From assembly GCA_026260175.1 (NCBI GenBank), contig JAKCWW010000002.1, positions 258,974-292,999 on the forward strand: 34,026 nucleotides of DNA, read 5' to 3'. Origin of the DNA: Reticulitermes lucifugus (taxonomy: Eukaryota > Arthropoda > Insecta > Blattodea > Rhinotermitidae). The position numbers were made by a program, and so were the translations under genes. Shown piece after piece: positions 9,061 through 19,568 of this stretch (position 1 is its first letter; the number at the start of each line of letters is the position of its first letter). The notes below the pieces were generated by a model. It made no database searches and was not told the DNA's origin. It saw nothing but the letters and a program-made list of their open reading frames with translations.

Positions 9061-9530
9061 TTCTGAACCGCATCAACCGTTTCTACATTCTCACTTTATA
9101 CGCTTTTAAAAAGGTTTCTCAGAGTGTCCTGCTTTTTCATTTCTTAATTTGTCGTTTTCCTTCAGATTTTAGGACAAAATTTCTACACGCATTTCTATTC
9201 TCCGATATGCGAGCTACACGTCAAGCATATACATAAATAAGGGGATTAAGAAAGACAACAAGCCAGCAAGAAGACTGAGAGAAAGGAGTTTTATATGTAA
9301 AGAAATATTAAGGAAAAAAGAATGCAAAGCAGCAAAAACATATCTTAATTCAGAAGGAAATAAATATTAAGAAACAAAGGAATTATGAACCAAAGTAAGA
9401 ATATTATAGATGAAACGGACGAGAAAATGAGGGGGTCCGGAAAGCTGTTGTGTTCATGTCCACGATACATTATGCAAATTTCGAGGAGCGCTCTTTGCAC
9501 TCGTGTCACGTGGCCCATCAACTCTCGAAA
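9061..9530. other. No gene seen
   Basis: AT-rich sequence with overlapping short frames on both strands that have no recognisable domain. Confidence 0.45.
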
Positions 9531-9534
9531 CACA

Positions 9535-9640
9535 TTAAACACGTTGCGCCCTTGTCACGACAACTGTCAGCCCGTGGAGAGGCCCGGGGTTCGTTTCCAG
9601 CGAGGTACATACCATGGGACCTGATAATGTGACATTGCAG
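9535..9640 (+). mobile_element. SINE head fragment
   Basis: GAGAGGCCCGGGGTTCGTTTCCAGC around 9577-9601 is a typical B-box region of arthropod tRNA-derived SINEs (CCCGGGTTCGATTCCCGGC in the usual form), followed by GAGGTACAT. The A box upstream is not clear and no body module follows. Confidence 0.5.
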
Positions 9641-10009
9641 TCGCGACTTACAACATTACAGTATTAGATGTAAATAGGTCTAAGCCTCGCGCTGTACAGA
9701 ATTTGGAGCAAAGTAGACAATAATTATATTGACATAATATTTAAGAAAAGGGTGCATTCAGGACCGATATCTGTCCTCATATCCTTTCGTCTTTCTGATC
9801 TTCCACACAGCCTTAACCTTATGTCACCGGAGGTTATCCCAAATTCGTAATTATTAATTTCGTATGTTCTATAAGAGCAAAGTTGCAGAGCAAAAACTTA
9901 CGGTGGGTGCGACACTAGCGCTACTAGCGGAAAGGTTGAACACAATAATATTACCAATCACAGTAACAACAATAATAACAGAATATTTTAGTAGCCACAC
10001 TGAAAATAT

Positions 10010-10665
10010 TAAAGATTGAAATAAAGTTTTTTTATGATGAAGGGTCCCGCAGTAAATGCTACGGACACACCACAGCCTTGAGGCTTATTGTGCAACCCTG
10101 TGATGAAGATGATTAATATTTTCCATTTTTCCAAGTAATGGAGCACGGATGGAATGAAATTGACAGAGGAAATCCGAATTACTCGGGGAAAAACCTGTCC
10201 CAGTATCACTTTGTCCACCAAAAATCCCACATAGACTGACCCAGGATTTTCTTTTGTTGTTGTCTGTCCGGGGTTTTTCCCCTTTGATCCATTTTTGTAC
10301 TGTTTAAATCCTTTTCGTCCTTNNNNNNNNNNNNNNNNNNNNNNNNNNNNNNNNNNNNNNNNNNNNNNNNNNNNNNNNNNNNNNNNNNNNNNNNNNNNNN
10401 NNNNNNNNNNNNNNNNNNNNNNNNNNNNNNNNNNNNNNNNNNNNNNNNNNNNNNNNNNNNNNNNNNNNNNNNNNNNNNNNNNNNNNNNNNNNNNNNNNNN
10501 NNNNNNNNNACAAACATCCATGCCCCCGGTGGGATTCGAACCCACGATCCTAGTAAGCGAGCTGCCGAAGACTCACGCCGTAGACCGCACGGCCACTGGG
10601 ATCGGCTCGAACCCGGGCCTCCGAGGTGAGAGGCCGGTGACTAACCGCCTGACCCATGGCACAGC
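10010..10665 (-). mobile_element. Composite SINE with two tandem tRNA-like heads, interrupted by an assembly gap
   Basis: On the minus strand from about 10662 there is one tRNA-like unit (GGGTCAGGCGGTTAGTCACC as A-box region, CCCGGGTTCGAGCCGATCCC as B box), followed at once by a second (AGTGGCCGTGCGGTCTACGG; B box GGGTTCGAATCCCACCGGG). Both heads run the same way and abut at about 10600. Beyond the N gap the body resumes: AAGGACGAAAAGG, a CCCCGGACAGACAAC stretch, TTTCATTCCATCCGTGCTCC and a TTCATCATAAAAAAAC terminus near 10030. Whether head and body are one element cannot be proved across the gap. The ORFs reported across the Ns are meaningless. Confidence 0.65.
10323..10509. other. Assembly gap (187 N)
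   Basis: A run of N from 10323 to 10509. It lies inside a SINE and may reflect a repeat that could not be assembled; the true length may differ. Confidence 0.99.
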
Positions 10666-10679
10666 CTTTAGGAATCAAG

Positions 10680-11155
10680 TTACATAAAATAAGGCATCTT
10701 AGTGCATTATGAAATGCGCTGAACTCGGATGGACATTGAGGATTCAAGGGTGTAAAGAAGACATATGGAAAGTGTGAGCTTTTTGGTTACAATTATAGCT
10801 TTAAATTTTTTTGGGGAAATTTTAATTACAATGATTAGCAAAATTCAGTTTCTCATCAGACCACAATATTCTAACCTAGAATTTCATTATCAAGGTGCTT
10901 ATTCACTATTGGTGACTATCTTAAAATCCTCAATGTAGGATGAGATTCCAAAGCCCTGCAATAAGTAAAAATGTTAAACCTCCCCATAACATGGTTGCAT
11001 CCTTTAATATAATTGCAGTTATTTCTATGGAAAACGTTTCTCCACACATTATGTTTACTCATTTCCTTAATAAAGAATAATGAACTGACATAAGCCTATT
11101 TCAAATTTCAGTGGCCATAAATGAGCCATCTGAAGCCTGAAAAACTCAGTCAACT
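10680..11155. other. No gene seen
   Basis: AT-rich DNA with no repeat boundary or coding signal I could identify. Confidence 0.45.
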
Positions 11156-11159
11156 TAGA

Positions 11160-11470
11160 AACTAGGCTCGAATTGCATGTCAGATGGACCGTCTTTCGAT
11201 ATCCAGCAGGGGCCAGAGATCTTCCTCCATTCCAAAACCTCCAGACGGGCTGTGGGGCTTGGCCGACCTCCTACTTTATTGGGATCGGTGGATTCATGCC
11301 CGATGTTAGAGCGGACAGTGCGTGAATCTGAATACTCATCTCCATCTAGTGCCAAGGTTAAGTGGAATGGAGCGACACCTGCACTTCCCGCTATGCCTTC
11401 ATGGCGTGCATATTTAATATTTTACCCTTATTTCGATGGAGCCACCTATGAAGTCTGTTTAAAGTAGGTG
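11160..11470 (+). mobile_element. tRNA-derived SINE, long copy
   Basis: The decayed head TCTTTCGATATCCAGCAGG (11192-11210) is followed by GGCCAGAGATCTTCCTCC, CCAAAACCTCCAGACGGG, CTTGGCCGACCTCC, CTCATCTCCATCTAGTGCC and CCTTCATGGCGTGCATATTT. CTCATCTCCATCTAGTGCC corresponds to CTCATCTGCATCTAATGTC in the 7.3-kb SINE, and CTTCATGGCG to its TCTTCATG near 7540. The 96-codon plus-strand frame at 11177-11467 and its minus-strand partner are repeat shadows. Confidence 0.65.
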
Positions 11471-11892
11471 TGAAGCACATACCTAAATCCGTGGTGCATA
11501 TGGATTATTGTGTATAATCTCGTAATAAAGCACTTGTCTTTCGCGTAATTGGGTGGGTTTACCCCCTTTTAAATAGGTCTCTTCCTTATTTCATGAGCTT
11601 CATCCTCACTAACTCCAGTCACTAACTCTGTGAACAGTGAAGCTTGCCAGAGGAAGTTATAAAATTTGGAGGAAATCTACTTACGTATTTGAAAAGAATT
11701 ACGGACTTGTACTTTCAATGGCACCGTTTTCAAAATCTAAAAATATCCTCTCTTATTGTCCCCCACTCTTTTGCTGTAACTCTCTTTCTTCTACTTGAGC
11801 CATTTCAGAAGTTTTGTGTATGATTTTATTGTAATAACAAAATACTAGATAAAAATACTATTAACATTTCTGAATGTTTACACATATGTCCT
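11471..11892. other. No gene seen; 3' flank of the mariner remnant
   Basis: AT-rich. The far end of the mariner element should lie here (about 11820-11892), but I could not find a convincing terminal inverted repeat matching the sequence beyond 12965. Confidence 0.45.
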
Positions 11893-12965
11893 CTACTCAA
11901 TGTAATCACCAGCACTGTCCACACACTTTTCCCATCTACGTGGTAAACGATCAATTGCAGCTATGTATTCGTCCTTGCTCGGACGTTTTAAAGACGCAGT
12001 GACAGCAGTGTTGATATCGTCTTCCGAGTCAAATCATTTTCCCCGAAGATGTTTTTTTCGCAGTGAAAACAACCAATAATCACTGGGGCGAGATCTGGAG
12101 AGTAGGAAGGATGTGCAACACCTCCCAGCCCCAACGTTGCACCAGATTTTGCGCATCACGATAGTGATGAGGTGTTGCGTTGTCCTGGAGCAAAATGGCA
12201 CCATGCTCCAGCAGTGCTGGTTGTTTACGGCGAAGAGCCGACCTCACCTCATTCTGCAAGAGTGAGCAGTAATATGGGTCATTGACCGAGGTGCCAACTG
12301 GCACGGGATGGTCAAGCACAAGCCCATTTCGGCTGATGAACATAACATGCATGACTTTAAGAACGCCCTGACTGCGCCGTGCAATTTTGTTCCTTGGTGA
12401 CTTTGGGGAGCGCCATTCAGCATTCTGTCGTTTCAGCTGGGGGTCAAATGAATGCATCCATGACTCGTCAACCGTTAAAATGCGATCGAGTAATGAAATG
12501 CCTTCATTTCTCCAATGCTGCAGATGGGTGGTGGCGAGAAGAACACGCATGGCTCTTTGGTTATCGTTGAGCACGTGTGGAATCCACTTTGCACAAATTT
12601 TCTTTTCCCCAAGCTGTTAGTGAGGATAAGGTAAACACTTGCTGGCGTAATTCCGACTTCTGTAGCAATTGATGTGCATGAAATACTGCACGTACATTCA
12701 AGGACAGATTTCACTTTTTCCACGTGGAATTCATCCGTCGCCGTCGTTGGGGCTCCACTGCGAGGGGCGTCGTCTGTCTGTTGCCTGCCATTCTTAATGG
12801 AATATTACCCATTGACTAAGAGTTTCATATGAAGGAGCATGTCCCTATACCTTCTTTCAAGAACTTGTAACACTCTGGAGCACTTTTACCCAACAGAACA
12901 TTGCATTTTATTAATGTTCTCCGTCCTTCCACGAGAAGCTTCCTTGTAGTATTTTCCCGATCCAT
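11893..12965 (-). pseudogene. mariner-family transposase, decayed
   Basis: The coding trace runs from MDRENTTRKLLVEG (start codon 12965-12963) to ..KCVDSAGDYIE and a stop at 11895-11893, about 357 codons, close to the roughly 345 of mariner transposases. The best frame, 12574-12080, has HLQHWRNEG, TVDESWMHSFDP (first catalytic Asp, 12469-12467) and LLQDNATPHH (second Asp, 12184-12182). SDYWLF follows in another frame (third Asp, 12081-12079), giving D,D34D spacing. The N-terminal part has SIATEVGITPASVYLILTNS (helix-turn-helix region), again in a different frame. Lesions: frameshifts near 12840, 12800, 12600, 12107 and 12087, and a TGA at 12036-12034 in LRGK-stop-FDSEDD. It is therefore inactive. 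Such transposases act in the nucleus by cut-and-paste at TA sites. Confidence 0.92.
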
Positions 12966-13350
12966 AGCTAAACAGCAAGTGACTTCACAAAGACAATGCA
13001 CCTTTGTGAGAGCAGCAATAGAGCCACTAGCACCACACACGTGATTTGAGTTCAGTCACATGAAGCACAGCACAGTGCAGCCACCATAAACAACATTTCT
13101 GAAATGACCTACGTACATGATCAATTCGTAATTTACGCGCTAGGAAGAAGGTCTTGAATTTTTCTAGATAAGTAATAATAATATTAATAATAATAACATG
13201 CGAGGCTTCTCTGTCTATATTATTTTTGCTCTGCTCGCTAAACATAGTAGCCTTCCTACATTGGTGCATCTTATCTCTCAGTGAATACAGTAAATACACA
13301 CTTAATATTATATATTTTCCGTGCAGTTGTTTTAGATATATAAGTTTTTG
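12966..13350. other. 5' flank of the mariner remnant; no other gene
   Basis: It probably includes the 5' end of the mariner element, but I could not define an inverted repeat or TA duplication. A short (AAT)n-like stretch is present around 13171-13195. The minus-strand 90-codon frame here has no recognisable domain. Confidence 0.4.
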
Positions 13351-13385
13351 TTAACAACTACTACACAATAAGTTTACACACTCCT

Positions 13386-13421
13386 ACATGTTTCGGCTGA
13401 CTATCTCAGCCATCATCAGGG
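13386..13421 (-). ncRNA. Hammerhead ribozyme-like motif, core intact
   Basis: Minus strand: CTGATGA (13419-13413), T (13412), GGCTGA (13411-13406), 5-nt loop, TCAGCC (13400-13395), GAAAC (13394-13390), then ATGTAG. Stem II is a perfect 6-bp helix and every core base of CUGANGA and GAA is present. The ACATGT that follows is self-complementary, as expected for a minimal stem III. The extra U after A9 is shared with the other families. Confidence 0.65.
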
Positions 13422-13581
13422 AGTTATCTTACCTAGACATAAGCAGCGTACATCGTATCTCTGAATGTTAAAACTCGTAGTCACTGATTTAAACTATAAA
13501 ATCACTGACTGTGGCTGTGACGGATGGGAAATTACCATTCAGAGACACGATGTACACTGCTTGTGTCCATGTACGATGACT

Positions 13582-13616
13582 CCTTGATGATGGCTGAGAT
13601 AGTCAGCGGAAACATG
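13582..13616 (+). ncRNA. Hammerhead-like motif, two core/stem substitutions
   Basis: Partner of the motif at 13386-13421 in the other arm: TTGATGA (13584-13590, C3 changed to U), T, GGCTGA, GATAG loop, TCAGCG (last C changed to G), GAAACATGTAG. The C3 change and the lost closing pair would be expected to impair a hammerhead. Confidence 0.6.
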
Positions 13617-13889
13617 TAGGAGTGTATAAACTTATTGTACAGTAGTAAGTAATGAAACTTACAGTAAATATAGTTTGACAGATTGTCATTTCGTTTACTG
13701 TGATGTGAGGGCAGAAGAAATAAAGAGCTACATTTCAAATCACGTCATTCCTTTTCCTCCGCTATCTAAAGACCTAAATATTAAACTACTCATATAAGAG
13801 TACTATAATTTTAAATACTTTTATATGTGTATATTTGGACCTCAGAGGGGGAATTAATAGGATTTTGTGGAAAATGGCATAATGAGGAG

Positions 13890-14210
13890 CTTCACTTCTC
13901 GTCAAATAATATTAAGATACTAAAATTGAGGAGGATGGGATGGGCGAGGCGTATGGTGGGCATAGGACGGGTAGAAGTGCACAGGGAATTGGAAAGAATA
14001 ATCGGAAGGAAGGAGACCACTTAGAAGACGCAGACTTAGATGAGAGTATAGCATTAAACTTTATCTTAAATAGATGGCATAGGAGGGTGTGAATTGGTTG
14101 TATCTGGCTCAGGATTGGAGCCAGTGACAGGCTTTTATGAATATGCTAATGAACTTTTGGGTTCCACAGAATTCGGGGAATTCCTTACCTAACGGAAGGA
14201 CTCTTAATTT
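13890..14210 (+). pseudogene. 3' end of a second LINE type, decayed
   Basis: The frame from about 13908 reads IKILKLRRMGWARRMVGIG, then RVEVHRELERIIGRK, resembling the SRRLRWAGHVARMGE...RVLVGKPEGKR segment near the C-terminus of arthropod Jockey/R1-like reverse transcriptases. After several stops the terminal part is visible from 14104: LAQDWSQ, stop, QAFMNMLMNFWVP, corresponding to LAQDRDRWRALVNTVMNLRVP in that group. It is a 5'-truncated, heavily mutated copy of a different LINE family from the remnants at 5953 and 21655. Confidence 0.65.
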
Positions 14211-15180
14211 CTCAGGAATAACCCTGCTCCATGTACTAAGTTTATTAGTTAATTGGTCAGTTACTCAGTTTTTGGTGTAAGAAAGGCTGCTCGTGGACAG
14301 GTACTTAAAAACAAAGAACAAGCACAATTTTAGAGGAATGTTTAACTTCATTGAACGTGTAAGCCCCGAACATACTTGTACGTGCCTATATTAATTTGTG
14401 AGTGAATTTTTTTAAATTTAAGAAACCTTTCAAGTGTCTCTTTCTATAGACTAGAAATAATTGTGGAATAAATCGTGTACGTAAGTTAGGAGTCCTATTT
14501 CATTTTCTTCATATGAAAGGGAATCTACCATGTCAGGTTGATGACATAATTACAGAGACCTTTTTCCAAAAGTGTTTGCCTATCGACCATGTGTTTAACT
14601 CATGATCTGCACTGTAAACTTAGTACTTTCATTGGTCTGGTACACGTTGCAAGACTGACACAAAACCCAAGGTCTTCTTAGGCAGGTTCGCATCCGTGAA
14701 GAATGCTTGTTAAAATCGCTCTGGCCGTCTACATGCAATCATGTTGAGAAGATTAGAATAAATTTTTATAACCTTTTACAGTGGAGAGTTTTTAAAAAGA
14801 ATGTCAAGCCATTTCTACTTTCCTTTACATCAGAAAATTTCAACAACTGCTTTACATCAAATCTTATTTGCTTTCCTGCCAATATGAATTTTAACATCTA
14901 TGTTCTGAGGGTGTGCATTTTCTGTTACGTTTCCAACACATAAGAAAGATAGAAAAATAAAACTAATGCATTGTTATTAATTAAATTCATTGTGCCAAAA
15001 ATAGAAACCTGGTGCGAGATACATTTTATATTTGCTCTGTGTAATAATAACTGCGCTAAAATCTAAAGCAATAGGAAGAGCCCATCATTTCTAGTATTCT
15101 TGCTATAATTCCCAGAGGCGAGAAGGCACTAAAATATTTACGCGTCGCCTAAATTTTGTAGTTTTTTAAATAAGGGATAT
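14211..15180. other. No gene seen
   Basis: AT-rich. A 78-codon plus-strand frame at 14707-14943 has no recognisable domain and ordinary AT-rich composition. Confidence 0.45.
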
Positions 15181-15335
15181 GTGATATGCCGGTCTGGACA
15201 CTTTGGAGACGACAGAAATATCTTGTTCCCACCGGAAATCGAGAAACGACACATTGGTATTCCAGCCCGTATTCTAGTCAAAATACCGGATGAACTAACG
15301 CGCTCCCTTACCTGTAAACGTCTCTATTCATCTCC
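15181..15335 (+). mobile_element. Possible transposon-derived segment
   Basis: The open frame from 15181 contains FGDDRNILFPPEIEKRHIGI and PARILVKIPDELTRSL. The pattern FGDD-N-L-PPGIE--IGRPAR-LV-IP-EL-R resembles translated arthropod repeats that I have seen as spurious proteins, probably not a real coding sequence. Composition is less AT-rich than the flanks and the segment ends near 15335. Class cannot be assigned from sequence alone. Confidence 0.35.
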
Positions 15336-15460
15336 TATTCCTTATGTTCAATATTCACCTGACAACACTGTTCTCAAACATCATCGTTATGTCCTCTTCC
15401 TTGACAAGGGGCTAATTTTAACGCTACATATAAAATTAAAGTTATCCTAACTTTTACTTC

Positions 15461-15590
15461 AGGCTTCGCCGCGATGTTGATGATATCTGCGCTCTTCTGG
15501 GATGTTACGCGACGTCGTGTGGTAATTCGTTTCGGGACAACGTATCGGTTCCATCTTCACGGGTCAAGAGTCCGAGCACGAAAGAAAGAA
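15461..15590 (+). mobile_element. One-armed copy of foldback family B
   Basis: It starts with AGGCTTCGCCGCGATGTTGA (15462-15481), then ATCTGCGCTCTTCTGGGATG, GTGGTAATTCGTTTCGGG, a variable segment, and CCATCTTCACGGGTCAAGAG. The same order is found in the left arm of the copies at 19817-20067 and 23191-23447, and inverted in their right arms. Here only one arm is present. Minus strand: GTGAAGA, T, GGAAC hairpin, GTCCC, GAAACG, so position C3 of the hammerhead core is G. No TSD identified. Confidence 0.7.
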
Positions 15591-15599
15591 AGCCAGTAA

Positions 15600-17365
15600 C
15601 CTATAGCGTTTATTCATGGAAAGTTCGCGCGTTGTAGCAATCAGTAGGCAATCCCTTACTAAATGCCCACACCTTCCACTCGCTTTCTTTGCGCCTTGAT
15701 ATTCTGAAAATTCAATTCAGTTAATTTACATTCATAAAGATATAAAATAAGTCACGGTGACTACTTTGGTTAATACTGTCTTTATATATGCTTTCCGTAA
15801 CAAGGGTTAAATATTTTCTATGTTAGCAATGGTTATATCAACTAGTTGTAAATGTTTTTACATGGCTTCCGTAATGGCATTAACTTCTTCCACCTCAGAA
15901 CTTAAATGCCTTATACTTTTTTTATTACTGATTGTATAAAATTAAAATCTACGAATGTAAAGTAGTCTTCAGTGGCATACTCTTCTCTATATTAAGACTT
16001 CTTCAGAATTTTTCTACCAGTTATCGACTTGACACATGCGCACGGATGTTAGAACAGACGTACAGATATGAACTAACGTACATGCGTTCTCTTCTTGCGC
16101 GTTGTGTAAAGAATTCATAAAATGCCTCTCAGATTTCATATATCCAGCCATTGATAATGAAGTGAGAAGTCTGTCATTGAAATAAATTAAATGAGAAAGT
16201 TGCTTTGTTAACATTCTGTGATGCCTGACGTACGGAAATTAGAACAAGCTGAGTCTCCGCGGAACATGGCGGTGTTTCCTTTGGTCACCAGCATACCTCA
16301 TCCTGTCTCACATATCAACTCTTCCGCAGAGACGTGTCTTCAGGAGAGAAGCGGAAAGGGGTGTTTGATCGCCCAAGAGACTGTAATGTCGCCTAAATTC
16401 TAAACAGTTTTCTAATCAGTATGGACGTTATCAAACTAAAAACACTTTGCTTTACAGGAATCCCACTTCAGGGACCGGGGCTTTGTGCATGTTGTATTCA
16501 AATTTAGCAGTGTTTGTTTGCATCTGCGAATCTGAGGTGTTCTTGTATTTTGCTGATTTATGATTAGATATCTTACAGTTACCGTAAATGGCATAATAAT
16601 AGTTACTTAAAAACTGGAGTTTTAGAAAACCTACTTATTAAAATGGTACAAAATATAGGGTGCTGCAGAAAGAGTTGACATAGCTTCAATCGCCGTAATT
16701 TTTATGAGTACAAATATTAGCATTCCTACTAGTTCTCAAGCTTAAGAGTGTTTATTGCAGTTGTGCTTTCAGTTTTCATAACTCTCCAAGATAGAACTGT
16801 GCTCAGAAAAGAATTAACGTTTTTGAAGTTACAAAATGTATTAGCACTTCTTCCTTTTCCTATATTAGTGAAAGTTTTAAAACCCAGTGTTTACTTCATA
16901 TAACACCAGGTTTAATATTAAAAAAATGTTACATTCTTTCCACAGAATGTATTCCTGTGCTTTATATAGATCTCAGAACAAAACAATTACCCCAATTTAT
17001 TCCCTTGCACAATATTATCAGGCTAGTATTCATAACCAGGAAGAAGGTTGCACTCTGCCAGGTACAAATTGGATCTTTTAAATATTTCACTTTAATTTTA
17101 GTTGTCATAGGGAAACAGTTTCAAAATGTAATGATTAGACATGCACTTGGATGACAGAGACAAGACGGCCGTACAAAGATGCCAGAAACATACATTTAAA
17201 GACCACAGTTTTTCAGGAAATTGCATATAGGAGAAGGCGAAAAGATATTGTAGACAAAATATGTGAAGCCAGATGGCAGAAAACAAAGATGTAATATAAA
17301 TCTAATTAAGGAATATTATGGACTAGACGAATAAGACTTCAGAAATAAGAACTTTAAGCTGGTGC
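15600..17365. other. No gene seen
   Basis: Mostly AT-rich. GGGTGCTGCAGAAAGAGTTG at 16659-16678 resembles the start of some DNA-transposon ends, but no partner repeat was found. Short frames (up to 66 codons) have no recognisable domains. Confidence 0.45.
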
Positions 17366-17369
17366 AGAT

Positions 17370-17590
17370 ATTGAAATGTAGCCGTCATAGCTCACTCAAA
17401 ACACTGGATAGGCTATGGGCTGGACGGTCAAGGACTCAGAATTCACTTACCGACAGGGAGGAGATTTTCTCTTTTTCATTGCCTACAGATAGGCCGTGCT
17501 GTGCACCAACTTACAGTTCAGTGGGCACCATGGGCTCCTTCCCCGGAGATAAAGCGGCCAGTGCCATTAGGTGTAACAAGTAACTAGGAA
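17370..17590 (+). mobile_element. tRNA-derived SINE
   Basis: GTCATAGCTCACTCAAAACA (17384-17403) is a decayed A box and AAGGACTCAGAATTCAC a decayed B box about 45 bp on. Body: GATTTTCTCTTTTTCATTGC, then GTGGGCACCATGGGCTCCTT and CCCCGGAGATAAAGCGGCCA (17539-17558), the tail module of the 7.3-kb SINE. The 73-codon plus-strand frame here is a shadow. Confidence 0.65.
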
Positions 17591-18085
17591 TATGTAAAAC
17601 ACCAATTGTGGACAGAGACATATATGGTTTGGGCTAAAAATTTCCCTCCTTCTTTCAGATGTCACAGAGAGCCTCAGACTTTGTTCAGAGCTCTTATGGA
17701 CACCATAGTAATATTCTTTCATATATGACAAGACAGGCCATGTAAGTGTAACCTAATATTGAGGCCCATTCACGTAACCATATTTGTCCTGGAAAAGCAA
17801 TGGATTTTAAATATTATGAGTGTGTGCCTGTAGCATTACTTATCCAGCATGCATTGCGCATGCACTCTATTATATTGTCATCTGTGGCCTGTGACCATAT
17901 TTTTCCACATTATCTCATATACTGCACGATCTTCGGAAAAGTGTTTTTGAACATAAAATGTGTGTTTTGAATTTCCCTACAATGTCTTTCTACAATATAT
18001 CTCATTCTAAAGAAATTTAGGGAGGTAACATCATAAATGATTATAGGTCTTCAAATAAAATACACGTTATTCTTGTTAGATTTTA
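17591..18085. other. No gene seen
   Basis: AT-rich sequence; TGCATTGCGCATGCACTC at 17851-17868 holds a small imperfect palindrome. Nothing else recognisable. Confidence 0.45.
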
Positions 18086-18212
18086 ATGAAATTTGAATTT
18101 TCTCCGCAGATTTTTAAAAAATACTCAAATGTCAAATTTGATGAAAATCCGTACAGTGGGAGCCGAGTTGTTTCATGCGGACAGAGAGACGGACGGATAG
18201 ACATGAAGATAC
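18086..18212 (+). mobile_element. Possible non-LTR 3' tail
   Basis: TCAAATTTGATGAAAATCCG (18132-18151), GGAGCCGAGTTGTTTCATGC and GCGGACAGAGAGACGGACGG follow each other. The pattern AAATTTGATGAAAATC-GT--AGT...CGGACAGACGGACAGAC is common at repeat 3' ends in arthropods. There is no coding evidence, so the class is uncertain. Confidence 0.35.
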
Positions 18213-18215
18213 TAA

Positions 18216-19565
18216 TAGTTATATTTGGTAATTTTGCGAGCGCAGCAAAAAATTGTAGAATCTACAATGTTTAGTACCTTAATATATTTTTGGCCACTTT
18301 CAAGAACTCTTCGATTTCATTGCCTGCATATTCAATGAAGCCGTGGCTTCAAATTGTCCCTCAAGTGCTGTAATGTGCGACAGTGCATCAAAGTGAAAGA
18401 ATTACAGTGTGACCAAATAAGACGTTGATATCTTCAACAATTCCCAGGTAAAAGTTCAATGAAATATATGTTCATTTGTAACAGTAGCTATATTTGTTAT
18501 AATGAGAAGTTTTAATTAATAACACGTGAAAGCCTGAACTCCCTAAATTTACGTTTATTGAGGTATGGGCGTAACAAGTTTTGCAAAGAACAGGAGCCAC
18601 TGAGCAACTAATTCAGAATCTATGTATGATGACTACGGCGTGTTAATTATTCCATCCATAGTATATCTAGTCGGCGGCTCGGTCGGGAGAGAAGAAATTC
18701 ACCTTCATCAGAGAACTTCAAAGAAACTTAATTTTAGCGAGGCGAGAGAAAAGTTTTCTTAAGTTTCACAATTTTCTCGAGAAGAGTATGGGAGGGAAAG
18801 GCTAAGTTCATTCAGCTCGGAGGATGAGGGTCCTTGCAGTGTGTGTATATATGTGTGTGTTTCGGTAACAGGTTATTAAAATGGAGATTGGCTCACAGAT
18901 ATCCGAGTGATGTATCGGGGTCGAAAGGTGAATCTTCATCGTCTCTAATCTAGAAGGTGTAGTACAGAGGATGAAGCAAGAATCAAGAAAGAGAGAAGGA
19001 GAGCTTGTTCATTGCTCTTGGAGTTTGGACACCCAATTTTGGAACAAAGGATGTTGTTCGTAGAGTAAAATGTTAAAAACAGAACAGGGATTCAACAAAT
19101 TTTCTCCGTCGTGGATTTAATTTGGCATTAATAACGTAAACTAATGTAAATATACGTTGAATAAAGGGAAACTGTGTTAAGAGGAAAAAGAAGTAAAAAT
19201 ATCTTAAAGGAAAATAATTTGCAATTCTTTCTCTGTTAATACAACCCAAACGGAATTTAGGTGCGAAGAAAATTCCTGTTACAAATGAGAGAATGGACTA
19301 GATTAGCAACAAAATATGTACTGGAACAAAATGATGTACTACAGAAAGACAGGAAGTAAGGAAGGAAAAATAAAGAGGAAAACAAAACTCGAAAGAAATG
19401 TGTACTACTGCTTGGTGACAAAATAGTGCAAACAACTTATTTAATGTGAACTTCTGGCTTGTGAGACGGATCAACGTCAAACTCTTTGGTTTGCTAGTCC
19501 ACGGAAAATTTAAAATAAGCTTTTCTTATCAAGCCTTGAAAGTATTTGGAGGAGCGGGAATATTA
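18216..19565. other. No gene seen; slightly GC-rich pocket
   Basis: 18660-18850 is less AT-rich (GTCGGCGGCTCGGTCGGGAG, GGCGAGAGAAAAG, CTCGGAGGATGAGGGTCC) and carries a TGTGTATATATGTGTGTG run at 18841-18860. I found no coding frame or repeat match in it. Confidence 0.4.
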
Positions 19566-19568
19566 CTC

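Larger units (their letters stand above)
13358..13646. mobile_element. Foldback element with a hammerhead-like motif in each arm, family C
   Basis: Left arm about 13358-13472 and right arm about 13532-13646 are inverted repeats of roughly 115 bp. Matching landmarks include AATAAGTTTACACACTCC against its reverse complement near 13620-13636, and GTACATCGTATCTCTGAATG against the complement of CATTCAGAGACACGATGTAC. The arms have diverged by many single substitutions and small indels, so this is not a recent or artefactual duplication. The 60-bp centre itself carries an imperfect inverted pair (AGTCACTGATTT, AAATCACTGACT). Each arm holds one hammerhead-like motif pointing outwards. No clear TSD was found. 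No coding capacity. Confidence 0.75.

Noticed and set aside
10518-10662. Functional tRNA gene(s)
   Set aside because: Both units have B boxes but imperfect acceptor and D-arm regions, stand in tandem, and are joined to a SINE-like body.
10009-10687. Open frames of 103-178 codons on both strands
   Set aside because: They exist only because the run of N at 10323-10509 is read as open; the remainder is SINE.
16659-16690. DNA-transposon terminal repeat GGGTGCTGCAG
   Set aside because: No matching inverted end or target duplication found within the neighbouring few kilobases.
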